Positions 12,901-28,427 of a DNA stretch of 64,000 nt are shown piece after piece. This stretch comes from Sinonovacula constricta (taxonomy: Eukaryota; Mollusca; Bivalvia; Cardiida; Solecurtidae): positions 17,093,460 to 17,157,459 of the forward strand of contig CM017563.1 in assembly GCA_007844125.1 (NCBI GenBank). Reading direction: 5' to 3'. The position numbers and the translations under genes are program-made. Each line of letters begins with the position of its first letter. Within the stretch, counting starts at the first letter, position 1. The notes under the pieces were generated by a model that saw nothing but the letters and a program-made list of their open reading frames with translations, did no database searches and was not told the origin of the DNA.

Positions 12901-15900
12901 AACATCATTACTCATGCAGAGAACAAATACATGCAGTAATAGGAGAACATTCTATAAAATACAAAATAGAAATACACAGCCTAAAGTACTGGACCCGTTA
13001 AAATAGACTTACAAACCTATTAAACACATATAAAGACATATTTAACAGGATAGAAGAGTAGCCAATCCAACTTACAGAACCATAACACAACGGATCATTA
13101 TACTATTGTAGACACAAATGGGACTAATAGCCGACCACCTTCAGTAAATCCGCTCCAAGTAGGGATCAAATCCATTAACATTAAAACAGATTTAGTAGAC
13201 GTATTCGATAAGACAGATTATTCCCTTAGTACTGAGATACCCTACTCACATCCACATCTACACCGACGATAGCAAGGATACAAACAAACATATTATAAAA
13301 GCAAGAGTAATTCTGATTGAACTCAACAGAATCATAACAACGCCAAAATAAACTAGACAGTAAGCATGCTATTGGCAAATATAATCAATAAAATGTGTTC
13401 AAATAGAACAAAATTGCCGATCAACAATAAATATGTACCTCGACACTCTTAGTTTTTAGTATGAGCGCTTCAGACAATTTACGGACAGAATAGACGTGAA
13501 TTGAAAGAAGAAATAAAAAGATCAAATATGCAAATGTTAAGCAGAATCTCAACTCGGCTTGGATCCCAAGCCATGTACATGCACGAATACAAGGAAAGTG
13601 AATACCGGATAGTCTGCAATACAAGGTGCAGGTGGCATAAAGTTAAATATAGGTCTTAGGGAAGCAGATACCTACATTGTGTTGTTTGTTTTTTGGGTTT
13701 ATCGTCCCAACAACAGTAGTTCAGTTATTTGGAAATGGTGTCCAATTGAATCAGACATAGTGCGGCCTTCACTGTGTATAGCAAGCCGTTAACACCTGGC
13801 ATGATACCACGACCAGGTATATTATCCTGACACCGGACCAGGCAGCTGTGGAACTACCCTTACATTTGCTTGAGCGTGAGCAAGGGAGCTATACAACTAC
13901 CATTTTAACGAGTTTGGTGTGCCGCGGCCCGGGTTTGAACTTGGGACCTCCCGTTCCTGGAGACGACGCTTTACCGATTGCGCTACAAGGCCCGGTTCTT
14001 ACATTATAACAGACCATAATAGGAAGGCGGATAATAGATTAAACAAATCCCAAGGTAAATATATTTCTTAACAACGCTCGATATGATCTGCACGCATTTA
14101 CGAATAGGAAGTAGCTTCCTAGGAAAAAATGTACAGCTAGAATGAAAAACTGTCCACATTGTAACATTTGATCACGTACTTTTCGGGTACTATACCGGAA
14201 GACATGAGCAAATTAAATGCGTTCTTATAAACGCAGGTCTATCTTCATTACATAGAATGTCTTATTCCAGCTTGCGGAAAACGCAGAGATCATGGTGAAA
14301 TTTATTGTCTGGAGGAAATTGACTCCATTGAATTAATATTATATACTACATATATATGTACATTAAAGACACTTTGCAAGTCTTGCCAGTGGATATATCA
14401 GAGTTAGCCAAATAAGCTTTAGTCACATACTCAAACAGCATTAAACAAATAAAACACATTAAATCTAATCATATCCAATTGAATTTCCAACTCAAATTTA
14501 ACTTTCACAACATTGTCCATACATTTTCAACATAAAAAGATGGTGCACTAATACGACTTTAAAGTAATTCTACCACGCGAGTGTTCTGGCTTAAATAAAA
14601 TATGGCGAGCAATACATGTGTTAATCACTTTATTTACCGCTATATTTTTTAAAATGTTAAATTTTGAAAACTCAGAATAATACATTTTGTTTATATATTG
14701 TTTAATCCTTGTCATTTTGACAATGCAAGAAGCTAATAAGAGCGTTCAGAACCATAACATAATCATAGGCACACACTTCCAAACCCACCTTTTCTTTCTT
14801 CAAATGAAAAAGATATGCCGAAATCTAAAAATTTAAAAACAACAACAACAGCAACAAAAACAAACAAAAGAAAAAAGGACAAAGAAGAAAGGCTTAATAT
14901 AATGCAGAGAAATACACTCACCTTTTTTAAAGATAAAAATAGCTAAGTTTCGCATTGTTAGCGTTTAAGGTGTTGTATGTGTGTATCTGATGCGAGCCCC
15001 CGTTTCTGCAGTCTTATGAATAACAAGTCATGACTGGGCAATAAGATTGGGTCACGATAAAATAAAAAAGTATGTGCCACCATGTATACATATTTAGTAC
15101 CTTATTATACTTATGAGTAAACCACTTGTCGTGTAATATCGTTAATAAATTATAATTTACTCATTTGTAATCGTAAGTATAATATTGTATTTCCTGTTCT
15201 ACAGTTCTTACTTCAGCTTGGGGTTTGGTAATGCAAATCATATGAAAAACGCTACTGCAACAACAAACAACAATCGTTTAATGAAACAGCCATCTGCCTT
15301 TTTAAAGCAATGTGCATAAAGCTATGAATGTGGGAAGGCCAAACTCAAATATCGTGGTAAACAGGAGCAAGGTGTCCCTCAAGGTAGTATATTGTCAGTA
15401 ACCTCTTTAACATAAAAATAAATAACATTGTAAAAACTCTAAATAATGGAGTCGATTGTTCACTGTATGTGGACGATTTTCTTATATGCTATTGCTCCAA
15501 AAATATAAACACAATTGAAAGGCAATTACAACAGTGCCTCAACAAATTACAAAATTGGAGTAACAACAATGGTTTCAAAATTTCACCTACCAAAACAAAC
15601 TGCATACATTTCTGTGAGGAAAAGAACTTTGCACAACGATCTTGAATTTTTTCTTAATAACATTCGTATTTCTGTTGTCAAGGAAACTCAATTTCTTGGT
15701 GTCATATTTGACAGCAAATTATCTTTTATACCGAATATTAAATATGTAAAAACTAAATGTCTTAAATCTCTTAACCTGTTGAAATTTTTATCCCATACCG
15801 ACTGGGGAGCTGATAGAAAAGTTATATTGCAACTGTATAGATCACTAGTAAGATCGAAATTAGATTATGGTAGCATTGTTTACTCTCTGCCAGGAGATCA

Positions 15901-18900
15901 TATCTCCAGATGCTTGACGTTGTCCACAACCAGGGACTCCGTCTGGCCCTTGGAGCTTTCAGGACGTCTCCTGTAGAGAGCCTTTACCTTGAAGCTAATG
16001 AGCCATCATCATACCTTAGACGAGAGAAACTTGCGCTTCAGTTCATAACAAAAGTGAAATCTAACCCTAAAAATCCAGCACATAGTGTTATCTTTAATCC
16101 GAAATATGAACACTTGTATGAGCGCAAACCAAAGGCAATTAAGCCGTTTGATTTGCAAATGTTAGAAATCGTACACTCAACACACGGTAATTTAAATTAA
16201 ATTATAGAAAATAATGTCTTGGAATTTCCACCATGGCAATTTAAAACTCCCGAAGTCGATTTAACGCTTTGTACAAATAATAAGTATAAAACAGACCCCT
16301 CTCGTACTTGGCTCAAATTTTAACGAACTGCGCGACAAGAAATACTCTAACAACCTCGAAATATATACTGATGGCTCAAAAGCAGATTAATATGTCGGCT
16401 GTGCTTCCGTAAGCAAAATTCATTGTTTTAAACAAAACTTACCACCCGACTCGTCCATCTTCACAGCCGAAATTCAGACTGTTAAGCTTTCTCTTGATTT
16501 CATATCAAATCATCCTGGCGATAAATTTGTAGTATTTCCCTTAATAAGCATATTGTTTTCTGTTGGCTACCCAGTCATGTAGGCATCCGAGGAAACGGGG
16601 ATGCAGATAAGAGTGCGAAATCTGCCTCAGCCCTTACTGAGACAGATCTTTGTATCCACCACACCGATTTTAAACCACTTATCAATCGACATATTTTAAC
16701 CAAATGACAAACAAGTTGGGATAATACTGTTTATAACAAATTACACGCCATTAAACCTTATGTCGGTGCCAATATCTCTACTTGCAGGGAAAGTAGGCGG
16801 GAAGACGAATTTCTTACCCGCTGTCGCACTGGACATACCAGATTAACTCATTCATACCTTCTAAAAAGAGAAGTTCAACCTGAATGTGTTCCTTGCCAGG
16901 AACCTCTTACAGTTAATCATATTGTACTACATTGTATTGACACAGACCATATTCGGTCTAAGTAATTTAATGTCAATAACATATACTAACTATTTACGAC
17001 AATATCAGATGCTAAGCTTGTTTGTTTCCTAACCGAGATTGGTATTGTTAGTAAGGTATAAATTTTTAAACTGTTTATTATGCTGTTATACATTTTAACT
17101 GTTAAATATATTAACTTGTTTTCGTTTGTCATTCACATTTTTAACCTGATAGATTTTTTTCTACTCACGTATTTTAGTTTTAACCTGATTATATTCTCAT
17201 GTCGTTAAACTCTAATTTATTCGTCGCAGTATGACCTATCAAGTGTCGGTGTGCCGTAAAACCCAAAAAACAAAAAAACAAAAACAAATATCTTCGACAA
17301 TAGACCCTATTCGTTTTAATAAGTCCTAATTTTGGTTGTGTTTCGATAAATGGCCGATAGACTTATGGGTGATGCTATTTTGCGGCTATTATGTGGCTAT
17401 CAAACGTCCTCTGTTCGTCCGCCACGTCCTAGGTTCTACATGTAATTTGATAGAGCTAAATATCCTTTTTATTTGTGTCAATATGGGCAATAAATGGCCG
17501 ACAGGCATCTTAGGAAGAAGGAAAACTGGAATAATTTTAGGAACAAATATTTAAAACAATTAAACAGTATTACAGAAACCGATGTTTATACAAACTTTAA
17601 TTAAATTTACACACAACTCACATCCATTAATAATTAATGTATACCAAAATAAACAAATAATCATAATACATCTCACAAATCGGTCCCATGGTGGAATACA
17701 TGTACAGCGGAAGCTAAAAAAGTGAAAGCAGTAGGAAGAATTATATGCGTGGCCAAAAAAGAAAATCTAAAATTAAACTCAAACTATGGCATAACGCTTG
17801 GAGAAGACCGAGCGCTATCTTAAAAGAAGCCCGCAAAAATAGTTGGGGAACGTTTTGTACCTACAACACACATAGGACACCCAGTAAAGAATTATGAGAT
17901 TTTATGAAAAGAATCAGGGGCACAGCCCACAAAACAACCATTGATCATTGATAATAAAACGATAGTAAATCTGCCAAACAAAACAGAAGTTTAAGGTATA
18001 ATTACTCCAAAACGAGCAGCAATGATGGATACTCACCCGAATTCATTATGAGAAACGAACAATTATCGGCAAACATAAGTAAACTTATCAAAAGCAACAC
18101 AGCCATGACTCATTATACTACAACCATTGAACGAAATAAGGCACTAAGTACATGCGGTAAAGGGGCTCCTGGAGAGGACTATATACTTGTATACCGACTT
18201 GCTTAGTGCATTACCAGCTCTGCAACAAATTAAAGGAAGGAACAGACAAGCCATAACCAGACAAATAGTCTATTGCCATGAAAACAACAACTATAGAATA
18301 GAAATACGCCTTGTCTGGATACCAAGTCATGTAGGAATTGTAGGCTGTTATGTACAGTACTACACCACCGTTTAAGGTTACGCTAGTCAGGTTAAGGGGT
18401 TGTTTATCGTTGTAGTGCAAATGACGTATTTCGCATGGCGTAGCATGTGCGTAACAGCTAGAAAGAAAAGGACCATTCTAGAAAATTCATGTGTTTATTT
18501 TTAACTGGGTTTCGTGAAAGTTCTGGAGACTTATGTGTTCTAGAAATACTTTGGGTCTATATAAGGACTTGTTAGCTGATTTAAGTTTAAGTTTTGTACA
18601 TATACTTTGGACATATAGTTTGGACATATAGTTTGGAAATACTTACACTTCTATATTAAAGCTTTTTGTGTTGGAACTTACGTGGACTTATTATGTTCTA
18701 CAGTGATATAAATATTAAAGTGTTGGATTTGGAATTATTTTAATCACATTCGTGTATTGTTCTACCTTTTGGTTATTTCAACTGTGCGTGTCTACGAGGA
18801 CATTCTACCGAAAACTCTTCAGGATAATTGGAAGTTGGATTAATAATAATCTCCTAAAAGAAAAAAAAACTGTAAGCTAACATTTATTTATATAATTCTC

Positions 18901-21900
18901 AAATTGTATCTGACATATTTGTTATGTTTTGTTACACCATAGATTTATTTGTTTATTAAAACAAAACATTATTGTACTTGTTTGTTGCTGGCCTGTTCTT
19001 GATGTTACACAAATTCGTCGTCTAGTAAACGTGCCATGTTATAAATAAATCTTAAATAGCGACACCAGTCGGGACAAGGCCGATAAAATAGCGAAAACAG
19101 GCCTCCTTTAATGGCACCCCGCTAAACTACGGACTAAGTATCAAAGAAACGTACAGTGTACGCTTAAACGAATATAATCTGTATCTTATTTTTAAGGCAG
19201 TAAAACTTTATCAATTCTTATGTGCTCATTTTCTAAAAAGCTATAGATAAGAATGATTTGGATTTCTGCTAACATAGACATCGTGGTCAGAGCAGATGAC
19301 GTGAATTCACTTTTCACTCAGTTTGATAAACAGTATTTTGCGAGATCTTTGCAGGTAACAATGATTTACTTTGTCATTTAGTGAAAATAGTTTTGGTCCA
19401 AACTCCTTTAAACGCGTACATTACAAAGGTACCTACTTTATGCCCAATCTATACCATACATCAGACAAATAAGTTTTAAGCCATGAATAGGCAACACGGC
19501 GGGGTCAGGACAAGATCAGAAAGGGTGTGCTGACCCTCAATAAACTAGTTCCAACCAACCGACAAACTTATTCTTATTTATGTTTGATGGCTCTTCAAAG
19601 GAGATTTGTTCATCAGCCATCTTTTTAACGCTATTTTTAAGGTTCAGAACTGTTCTTATCAAGCCCTGATGATGATTTTAGGAAGTTTGCTCGGTGCCAA
19701 AAGTTGCGATTTTAATGATTTTATTTGCTTACTTAGAAGAATTGACTCCATGAAGTCGGATTATGTCTATTTTTTCTCTCCGTATTTTTACGTTTAACTA
19801 TATTTTAATCATGAACTATGATTACGGTGTAGTATCGCTTTAAAGAAGTTGTCAGTGATTTTTTGAAATTTGAAATCAGCCATTTCGGACGCGCCATAGG
19901 ATTACTGTATATAAGTTGTACTAGTTACGCGGTTGTTTTAAAGTGAAAAAAGTACGGGAAAAGTGTGTAAGACGTTAAGCTTGGTTGGTAATTACATTAG
20001 TTTAGTATATATAATATAGTTCAGTAGAGAATTAAATGTGTCTTATGTAATTCAGTCCTACCCCCATCTTTGAATGTATGCGTTATTATGTAGTGAGTAA
20101 AATTGTTTATTGTCGTGTTTTTTTTTCTAATGTGCTCTGATGAAATTATAACTTTTTCTACATGGATTGGTATCCACACTCGTTTTATAAAGATATTGAG
20201 CTATTTTTGATAGTTGTATTTAAGTTGTATAGTTCTTGGATCATCTTCATTGGTAGACTGTGCAGATTGTAGGACATGTAAAGAGTATGTTGTTACTATT
20301 GTTGTCTTTTGTCTGTGAATTTACTCTTTCTTAACCATCATGATGCCTTTTTTCATAGGGTAAGTTTCACATATAGATAGTGGTTCTGCTAGGTTCCTTG
20401 ATTTTGCAATGATAAAATATTATATAATTTTCCATTGTTGCCCCAAAAGTATTCATTTTAGTATCTATATTGCCGTCAAGGTGCATGCTGATGTCTGCTA
20501 GTGATTGAATTATGTGATTATAAAAGTATATTTAAAGATAATAATATGAGTGATGAAGCGATTCCCATGCTGACCACCATTTAATTGTTAAAATTGTGTT
20601 ATAAGTTTGTCAAGTCTTCTTATGTGTTGGTCGTATTGGGACCGTCCAAGTATACATAGTAATTTTTTGTCATATTAATGATTAATTTAAAGCCACTTTA
20701 TTGGTTTTTCTAGTCGAAACATTTTGCCGACGATCCGAGGGCGTTGTGTTAATCACATTGTCCGACTAATATGTGGAGTATTTATTCTGTATTGTCGTCG
20801 ATCGAGTAGAATATGTATTTTATGGTAAGCGTTTAAAATGGACTACTTTATTGTCAATACGTGCTCCTTTGGCAATGATACAGCCAACGGCATTACTGTA
20901 GACACTCAGTTAAGTCCCGTTGTAGTGTGTGATTGTGTGATTCGGTACATGTGTTGACTTCACCTTCTATCAAATAGTTATTCATGCTTTAAATCAGTTT
21001 ATCGAATAATAATACTAATATTATATTTATTATAACACTTTAAGTCGAACCTTGTGTTAAAGATATTATTGGGATAAACGACAGTAATGTATGATATGGT
21101 TAGGATCATGTTAAAAAGTATTTTCAAAAATATAATTTTACTTGATTCGAGGTCGAATTGCGAAAAAGCAAATTAAAATAATTACCAGTGATCTCTTCTA
21201 GAAAGGCTATAAACTTATTGTCAACGTTGATGCCACCCCAGCGGCCACCGCTCGCAGAAATTACTTCTTTGACAGAGCCACTTTTGTTCTCGACCTCGTG
21301 GATGGTAAAGTCCACCGTGCCACCTAAATCAAATATGTTTTTATGTTTAAGCGTATCTATAAACAGATAGATAACTGACAACGAAGTTATTTGATCAAGT
21401 ATGATTTCTTTAAATTGAAGTTATTTACAGCATGGAAAAATAAATTACCCTTGAGACCTTCTTGTTCAAAGTAAAGGAGCATCCCCATAGTATCATAGCA
21501 CTGAGTGACCTGGATATTAATTGGGCAGCTTGTTGAAGCATTAGTGTATAGTGTAAGCTACTGTGCACTTACGGAGTTGTCTGCGTACTTATTCACAACA
21601 TAGATGCTTTTGCATGCATTTATGGTTGACAATGCCTGTACCTACTGGACTTATAAAATAGCATCTCTTTTAAAATACACATGTATTGTGTTGAATACTC
21701 TTCTTCTGCTCTTAAATGAATGCCGACTACGTAAGTCGCATATTACCAGTAACAAGTCCCATGCCAACCAGAATAAAGGCACTTTGCTCCGGACTATCTT
21801 CTTACGGAAAACTAGACAACCGCTCAGAAAAAAGGTATATTTCAAGAAAGCACGTTAAAGTTTAGAAGAGCATCTACGTATACAAAATACTTTAATACGA

Positions 21901-24900
21901 TACCTTGGTAAAATAGAATAGCTTTTTTATTAAAATGTTTTCAAAATGTAAATGTATTTAGCTGGTTAAATGTTCGAATGTCAATTCAAAATCCACAAAG
22001 AAATGTACAGCTCAAGATTGTATGTATTGCACATCCAAAACAACGATTCTAAATCCAATGCAATTTGATAATTTTATATTGAAGAACTTCGTGATAACAC
22101 GCTGCTTGTCCATAAAGAGATTTGTAAACAGCAGGGGTTGTTACTAATATTGTTAGCATGTGTATACCAGAAGCAAGCTGTAGCATTGCCTATCTGGTAT
22201 ACGGATATAACTTCTTATCCAGTTGTTTAATTGAAACAGATGCCGTTGGTAGCAGTACCGCATACCAAAGCTGGAAAACGCCATGCACAGTATAAAACAA
22301 CTTTTGCAAAAGTAAAGTAAGATCAGAATTAAAAAGGAATATAAATAATGATACGGTGTACTGGTTGTACATGTATACAGATATATTATCCGTTTACGCC
22401 AGCAACACGTTCAGTTGGTACATTTATACTCGGTTGGAGTGTTTTCTACTCTCTTATAAGGTAGCGGAAAACAGGGATTGATTTTTCCTTCCAAAGGACC
22501 AGCCGAATCTTTTTCACGTGGGCTTGAACGCTTCCAGATGACCTATTCGCATTTTACGATACTCTTTCATCGGCAACATATCGGCGCTACTTGAAAAATA
22601 TTCACATACAATCAGATTCTTGCTTTATACACCGCTCCATGTCCTTCATTAACTTTATTTTCCTTTCTGCCACGATTTGATTACGAGTCAGATGCCTTAT
22701 TAGACTTTCTTTGCTCACAAGAATGGTGTTGTTTTATAACTTGTATGCAAACTCACCGTGTTGAGAGCCATGTATAATTTGCAGACTGATGGTACCATTA
22801 ACGTTTTGTTCGTTCGCTTGAGGGCACATTTGAGTACTAAACAATGCCGCTTTCCAGTGGGTTAAAAGCAGACGGCTAAATTGATTTATCTGTGTTTGAT
22901 TTCCATTTAAATACACGTATACTTGTTAAGCATAGATTTACCAACAATCCTATATCCATATATACCTTCTTATTTTCAAATACTTGTTTATACTCAAAAT
23001 CGTAAAAATGTTCAATTAATCAGTTTTTTTCTAATACAGATATGCTGCTTTACCAGACACACGTATCTGAACTGCACTAAGTTATTATTTCCACCGCCCT
23101 GAAGAGGCACATCTATACATTTTAAACTCACCTCCTGCATCCAAAATCATGTATTGCTCTCCCTCCTTCAAGTCAGATAAATTCGCATACCCCCCGACAA
23201 AGTTGTTTGGTCTCAAATGTCGGCAGAATATTGATGCAGTCTCTGGCTCAATTGCTATTTCTAGATTATCGTCAGGAATACCAGCCTATCCAAAAGAAAA
23301 TAGGACATGCCAACTGTAAATCCCGCTTACACACTTGGTACACCGGAACCATTTCTAAACAATATGTTCGAACTAGCAAGAAGACACAAGAAGACACAAT
23401 CAATCATACTATGATATATAGTTAATTCATTATGAGGAGGAGAAAGACGCGGAACACGTAAATCAAACAACCCTTACAGTCGGTATCATTAGGTTTCATG
23501 TCAGTACCTAATTTCGTCCTTCTATCCGACCATTTGCCGTTATGTTATTACAAACATATCAAATGGTTTATTACATGAAACAAAACAAGGTTGTGAAATT
23601 TAAAAACAACAACAACAACAATTGGTTACAAATTTAAATATGTGACTTCCTCTTATGGAATTAAATCAAAGAGAACACTTTAAAATGTATCTTTACATAT
23701 TTTTAACGTAACTGATCAAAAGCAAGACTTGAAGATATATATTTTGTACATACAGATACTAGTCAGCTATCCATAATTATATTGTATATAAAAAATAAGT
23801 GAACGTGACATGCATGTTATCGTAAAAATCCACCAAAATGTCTGCAGCAAGTTCTAATTATGAACAGGTCGTGCAAAAAGAGAACGTTTTGTGAGGCAAT
23901 CCAAATGATGCACTCCTAGTTTTAAGCGATTATGGGAAAGATTGCATCCAATTTTTAAATACGATCTTGTAATGTATTCTCGTAACGTACATTTTAACAG
24001 AAACACAACACAACAACAACACACACATAAATAACAACATTAAAAGCAAGAACATATGTATACACGAAGCAATAACACACATTAACGAAACATTAGTCAT
24101 GTATTGGGGTTTCTTAATAACAATCTATTTTGCTCGTTTTGAAATGATCCCATTTCATATGTACTAGATGAACACTACACGATCCGTTTTATCGTTTAAT
24201 ATTTGATGTAAACGATTTTTTGTTTGCAAGTTTAATCTATCTGACGAAAGCCAGAATATAAAAGAGGACATATATCTGAAAAATGTTACATTCTTCATTA
24301 TGTTATACTTCATTTTCTTGGTATTTCTTCGGAGAGTTATAGCATTCCTTGTCCGTCTAAGCCCTCCGTGTCCACCTAGAAATCCGTGTGAACTTACCAA
24401 CCATAACGTTGTCGAGTCTCTTTATTTTAAGCTACAATATATTCTTGTTATAAAACCGAATACATCCTGATTTAATGGCATGCAGAAATAAAGAACAAAA
24501 TGTCTGATTGTTTAACCAAAATCACCTATAGTAGCATGGTTTTCTTTGAACTGTTCACTGTGATCTTTGAAAACAAAAATCGTAGGGAAGAAGTGACGAG
24601 ATACGCATAGATTTATTATTTCTTCATGTTGTACAAAACACAACTATCGATGTCAATTTGTTTTGCAGTTCACTCTTAAAATGTAAGTATCTTTTGTTTT
24701 ATAGTTTATGTGGCATATAAAACCCAATCAGGGGACTGGCAGTTACAACTATCGTTATCAAAGCTGGCAGCGTACCTAGCAGATATGCTCTATCTTACTC
24801 GCTGAAGCGCATTAGAGTTATGGTGAGTCCAGCAAAATCAGCCCGACCTGTTATAACACCTCTCATGTCAGTAAAGCTCAGTGTATATAGAGGATAAACA

Positions 24901-27900
24901 TTATTTTGAAAATAATCTGACCTTAAGCCAAAAGCCTTATGTTCATGAGAAAACAATATATTAGTGTATTATTAATAAGTGATCTGATAGAGCACAAACC
25001 TCGTAAAAAATATAGGCTGAACAAATAAATACAGTAGGAACATGAGTTTTCTTATGATTATGTGATATATGTTTAGATCAATATTATGTTAATTAAGTAC
25101 GTACAAATATGTATAAATTATGTGTTTTTTTCTTTTTTGTATAACTTGCATTTATAATCACTTTCGAGTCCCGCGCTAACGTGGGCTTTCAGCACAATTA
25201 CAGCATGTATTACTTTACAGGCCTAATTAAATTTGGGTAAAAGGCAATATTGTACAAAACTTAGTTGTTAGGATACACATTATACAGAGGATGCCGTCAA
25301 AAAAGTTAAAACATTATTTTAAGTTGTATGCGTTCTAAAATGTTACAAGCGAGATTGATTTATTCACAAAAAGCAAGCTAAGTGCATACCTTTGTGGCCG
25401 CAATTCTCATAAATTGTTTAGCGGCGTCATTCCATATTGCAGGAACTGTTAATATCCAGAGAATCTCTGACGGCCTAAACCCATGGCCACCTAAGTGTTT
25501 GTGTATCTCTTTTTCAAGGTCTTTCTTGAGCCAGCCGATCGACAAAGAAAACACAGTCATTGCTGGCAAAGATTTTCCCAGAATGTCATCCACCGCTACA
25601 TACTCGTCGAGACCCTGGCGATGGCAGGTAAGTTAAACGCTAAGCATTACAATAACAAAAACATCTCAAATGCGTATCTTATAAATATGTAATGTAATGT
25701 ATATTTAAAAGAAAATGTTTGATTAATATACCAAAAATAAAAAGCAACAACATAAACATGCATACGGTTGATGGATATCATTACGTGTGGGGATGTTGTC
25801 CTTAATGTGAGAGAGATGTTTCAAAATGTAGAGCATTACCATTGCATGTTATACACACACAATTTATCGAACATTTACTTATATTCAAACTTCACGAGCA
25901 CTTCATACACGCTTAAGGAACTCTGAACGCTTGCATTATGAAACACGAATGTATTGTCACGTTTTGCATTTATTTGTGTGCATTCGAAACATGCGACGTT
26001 TTGCAATTTCGGATTGCTCGAATTTTATCGGCAAACACCCTCGGGTTTGCTCTCAGTTGGTTTGTTCATCGCATTTTCTTAAGTAATGCAGCACATTTCC
26101 AAGAGATAGTTTTAAGGTTTGCTCCGATTTTGAGCTTGAATGTTTCAAACAAATAAGTTTGGTCCTCAATTCCATATTCACAAGAACATGATCCTACAAC
26201 CATTTACACTTCTCTAATTATTTTCTTGTCTTGAATCCAAAAAATAATGTCGCTTATATTCAACAACTGTCATAGTTATTCTAACATTTCTCCTTTCTAA
26301 ATTCTAAGGGACATTTCTTTTTAATGACGTCTCTATTATTCGGATGTACAGCAGTCAATCAACAAATGCTGCCTGCGCATAAATAACTTTCTTGACACGC
26401 CTTTTTTTCATTGAGGTAATGGTATATGACCATCATCATCATCATCATCATCAGTACAATCATTAATAACATAATCCATTATAATTGAACAAACTGTCTT
26501 ATTACCACGATTGTTGCTAGACGTTTGTAATTCGCAGGACGTGATTTATCGGCAGTGACAAACGTTTTGTGATCTGACAAATAACTGTGATCCACGTTTT
26601 GTCTTTTGTACTTTATATGTAGTAGTATAAAATAGCACAGGGGCGGTTGTGGTCGATCTTTTAGAGTCTTTGACTTGTAGGTCTACAGCCGTTCACCGGA
26701 TGGGTTCGAGTCTCTGTCGAGTAGAAAACTTTCAGGTGATGCGGTTATTCTGCTAAACTGCGGTGCGCCGGAGGTTCAACACAGATTCAGGTACTCGATT
26801 TTCTTCCGCAAAATAATATCTGGACGTCGTCAATATGGCCATACTTGGGTCAATGCGATATAACTAAATATTATCGTATGTTGCATGCGAATACTAAGAT
26901 TGTATCGTTTTATCGAATTGACTAAAACTGTTTCGAACATTGTCATCTTTAGAAAATACAAAATAATTTATAAAGTATAAACGCCTTTATTTGTATATCT
27001 ATATTTCTTCATTTAAGTAGTTTCAGAAAGTGTCGACAACTCTAGACTAAACCTTTTATGTTTATGCGTTAAAATGCATTGATAATTGCCTGGTTAATAG
27101 CATTCCTCCACTATTTCTTAAATCTTAAACACTGTCATTGGTCAGTTACGCGCCCTAAATCTTTCGTGATAGAACTTTAGCCTGAGACTGTGTCAACCGT
27201 CTAGATTCACTCCAACCAGCCTACCTTCTCTCAACCCATTAGGCTCCCACATTGATCACAGTTTGCAGCCAGATAATGCCACATTCCTGTTCCAAATTCG
27301 TTTTATGATTGTCAATGTGCTACCTACTCATTGCAAACATTCGTTTTCGATTTTTCGTGATGTGCAAGAAGTTGCGATTTTTATACTTTTCTTGACATGA
27401 CATTTTCTTCCACGTGAATGGTCACAAGCACGCAAAGCGGGCACGCGAATGCACACTTTCCACTGACAACCGGAGCGGTGAAAGCTGAATGCACGCTAAA
27501 TGCACGCTGAACGCACGGAAGAACCGTAAACTTAAACGGTTGTACCCCTGTATCTTTCTCAACCGCTAGTACATTGTTTACAGATCTTTTTTTTTTCTCT
27601 CAGCGGGCCTTTTGATAATTTCCTAAGGCTTAAAAGTTGTTAATATAAAGCAAGATTGATGAAAATCAACAGTTGGAATTTTTAATTACACTTTTAACAT
27701 CCAGCGACATCTTAAATCTCTTGAACAGGAACAAACTTGCTCTTTCCTTGTCGCTGGCGTTGCCGTATGCAGTATCGGCATCATATCCAAAGGCTTTGGC
27801 TTTGAAGGTTTGGCCATTTTTCTCGATTAGGAGTTGTGTAGGCACTGAGGATAATCAAACAGGTATAGTGAGTAGCAAAGTATAAGTTTAAGCAAAGAAA

Positions 27901-28311
27901 AAGAAAACTGCGGTAAATTCTAATTAAGTGGACAATAGTTAAATGTATTTATGAATTAAATGTTAATTCCGTTCGTGTCATGGTGGTATGAAACACAGTT
28001 GCCCAACATATAATTCGCAAGAAACAGAACGCAATAATTTCCTTTCCTGTTTGTTAACTAAGTGGCTCTAAAAATAATGATAACAAATTTATAAGAACTG
28101 TATATTTCCAGCAATTTGGGTTCGCGTTTTAATATCGTTTCACAAACATGACAGTCTTGTTAACTACCGAACGAAATCACGACAGCATTTATTTATGTAT
28201 TTTTTGTCTTGCTTTGTTTAAATGGACGATAAAGAAGAGTAAAACATGCATATAGGCAAATACTTGGAATCGTTTTTTGATAAAAATACGACAATATGAG
28301 AATACAATATA

Positions 28312-28382
<71 letters not shown>

Positions 28383-28392
28383 TAATAATAAC

Positions 28393-28427
<35 letters not shown>

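Noticed and set aside
24164..24400. Extra HSPA12 exon suggested by a GFLGGHGG stretch
   Set aside because: Exons 4 and 5 already join in phase and match the family without it; the resemblance to HLGGHGF of exon 4 is short and lacks neighbouring motifs.
25382..25692. Plus-strand open frames across gene A exon 4
   Set aside because: Antisense shadows; the minus frame carries the TVPAIW motif and valid splice sites.
26640..26760. tRNA gene or intact SINE
   Set aside because: Only box-like words are present; no tRNA fold, body or tail matches the two clear SINE copies.
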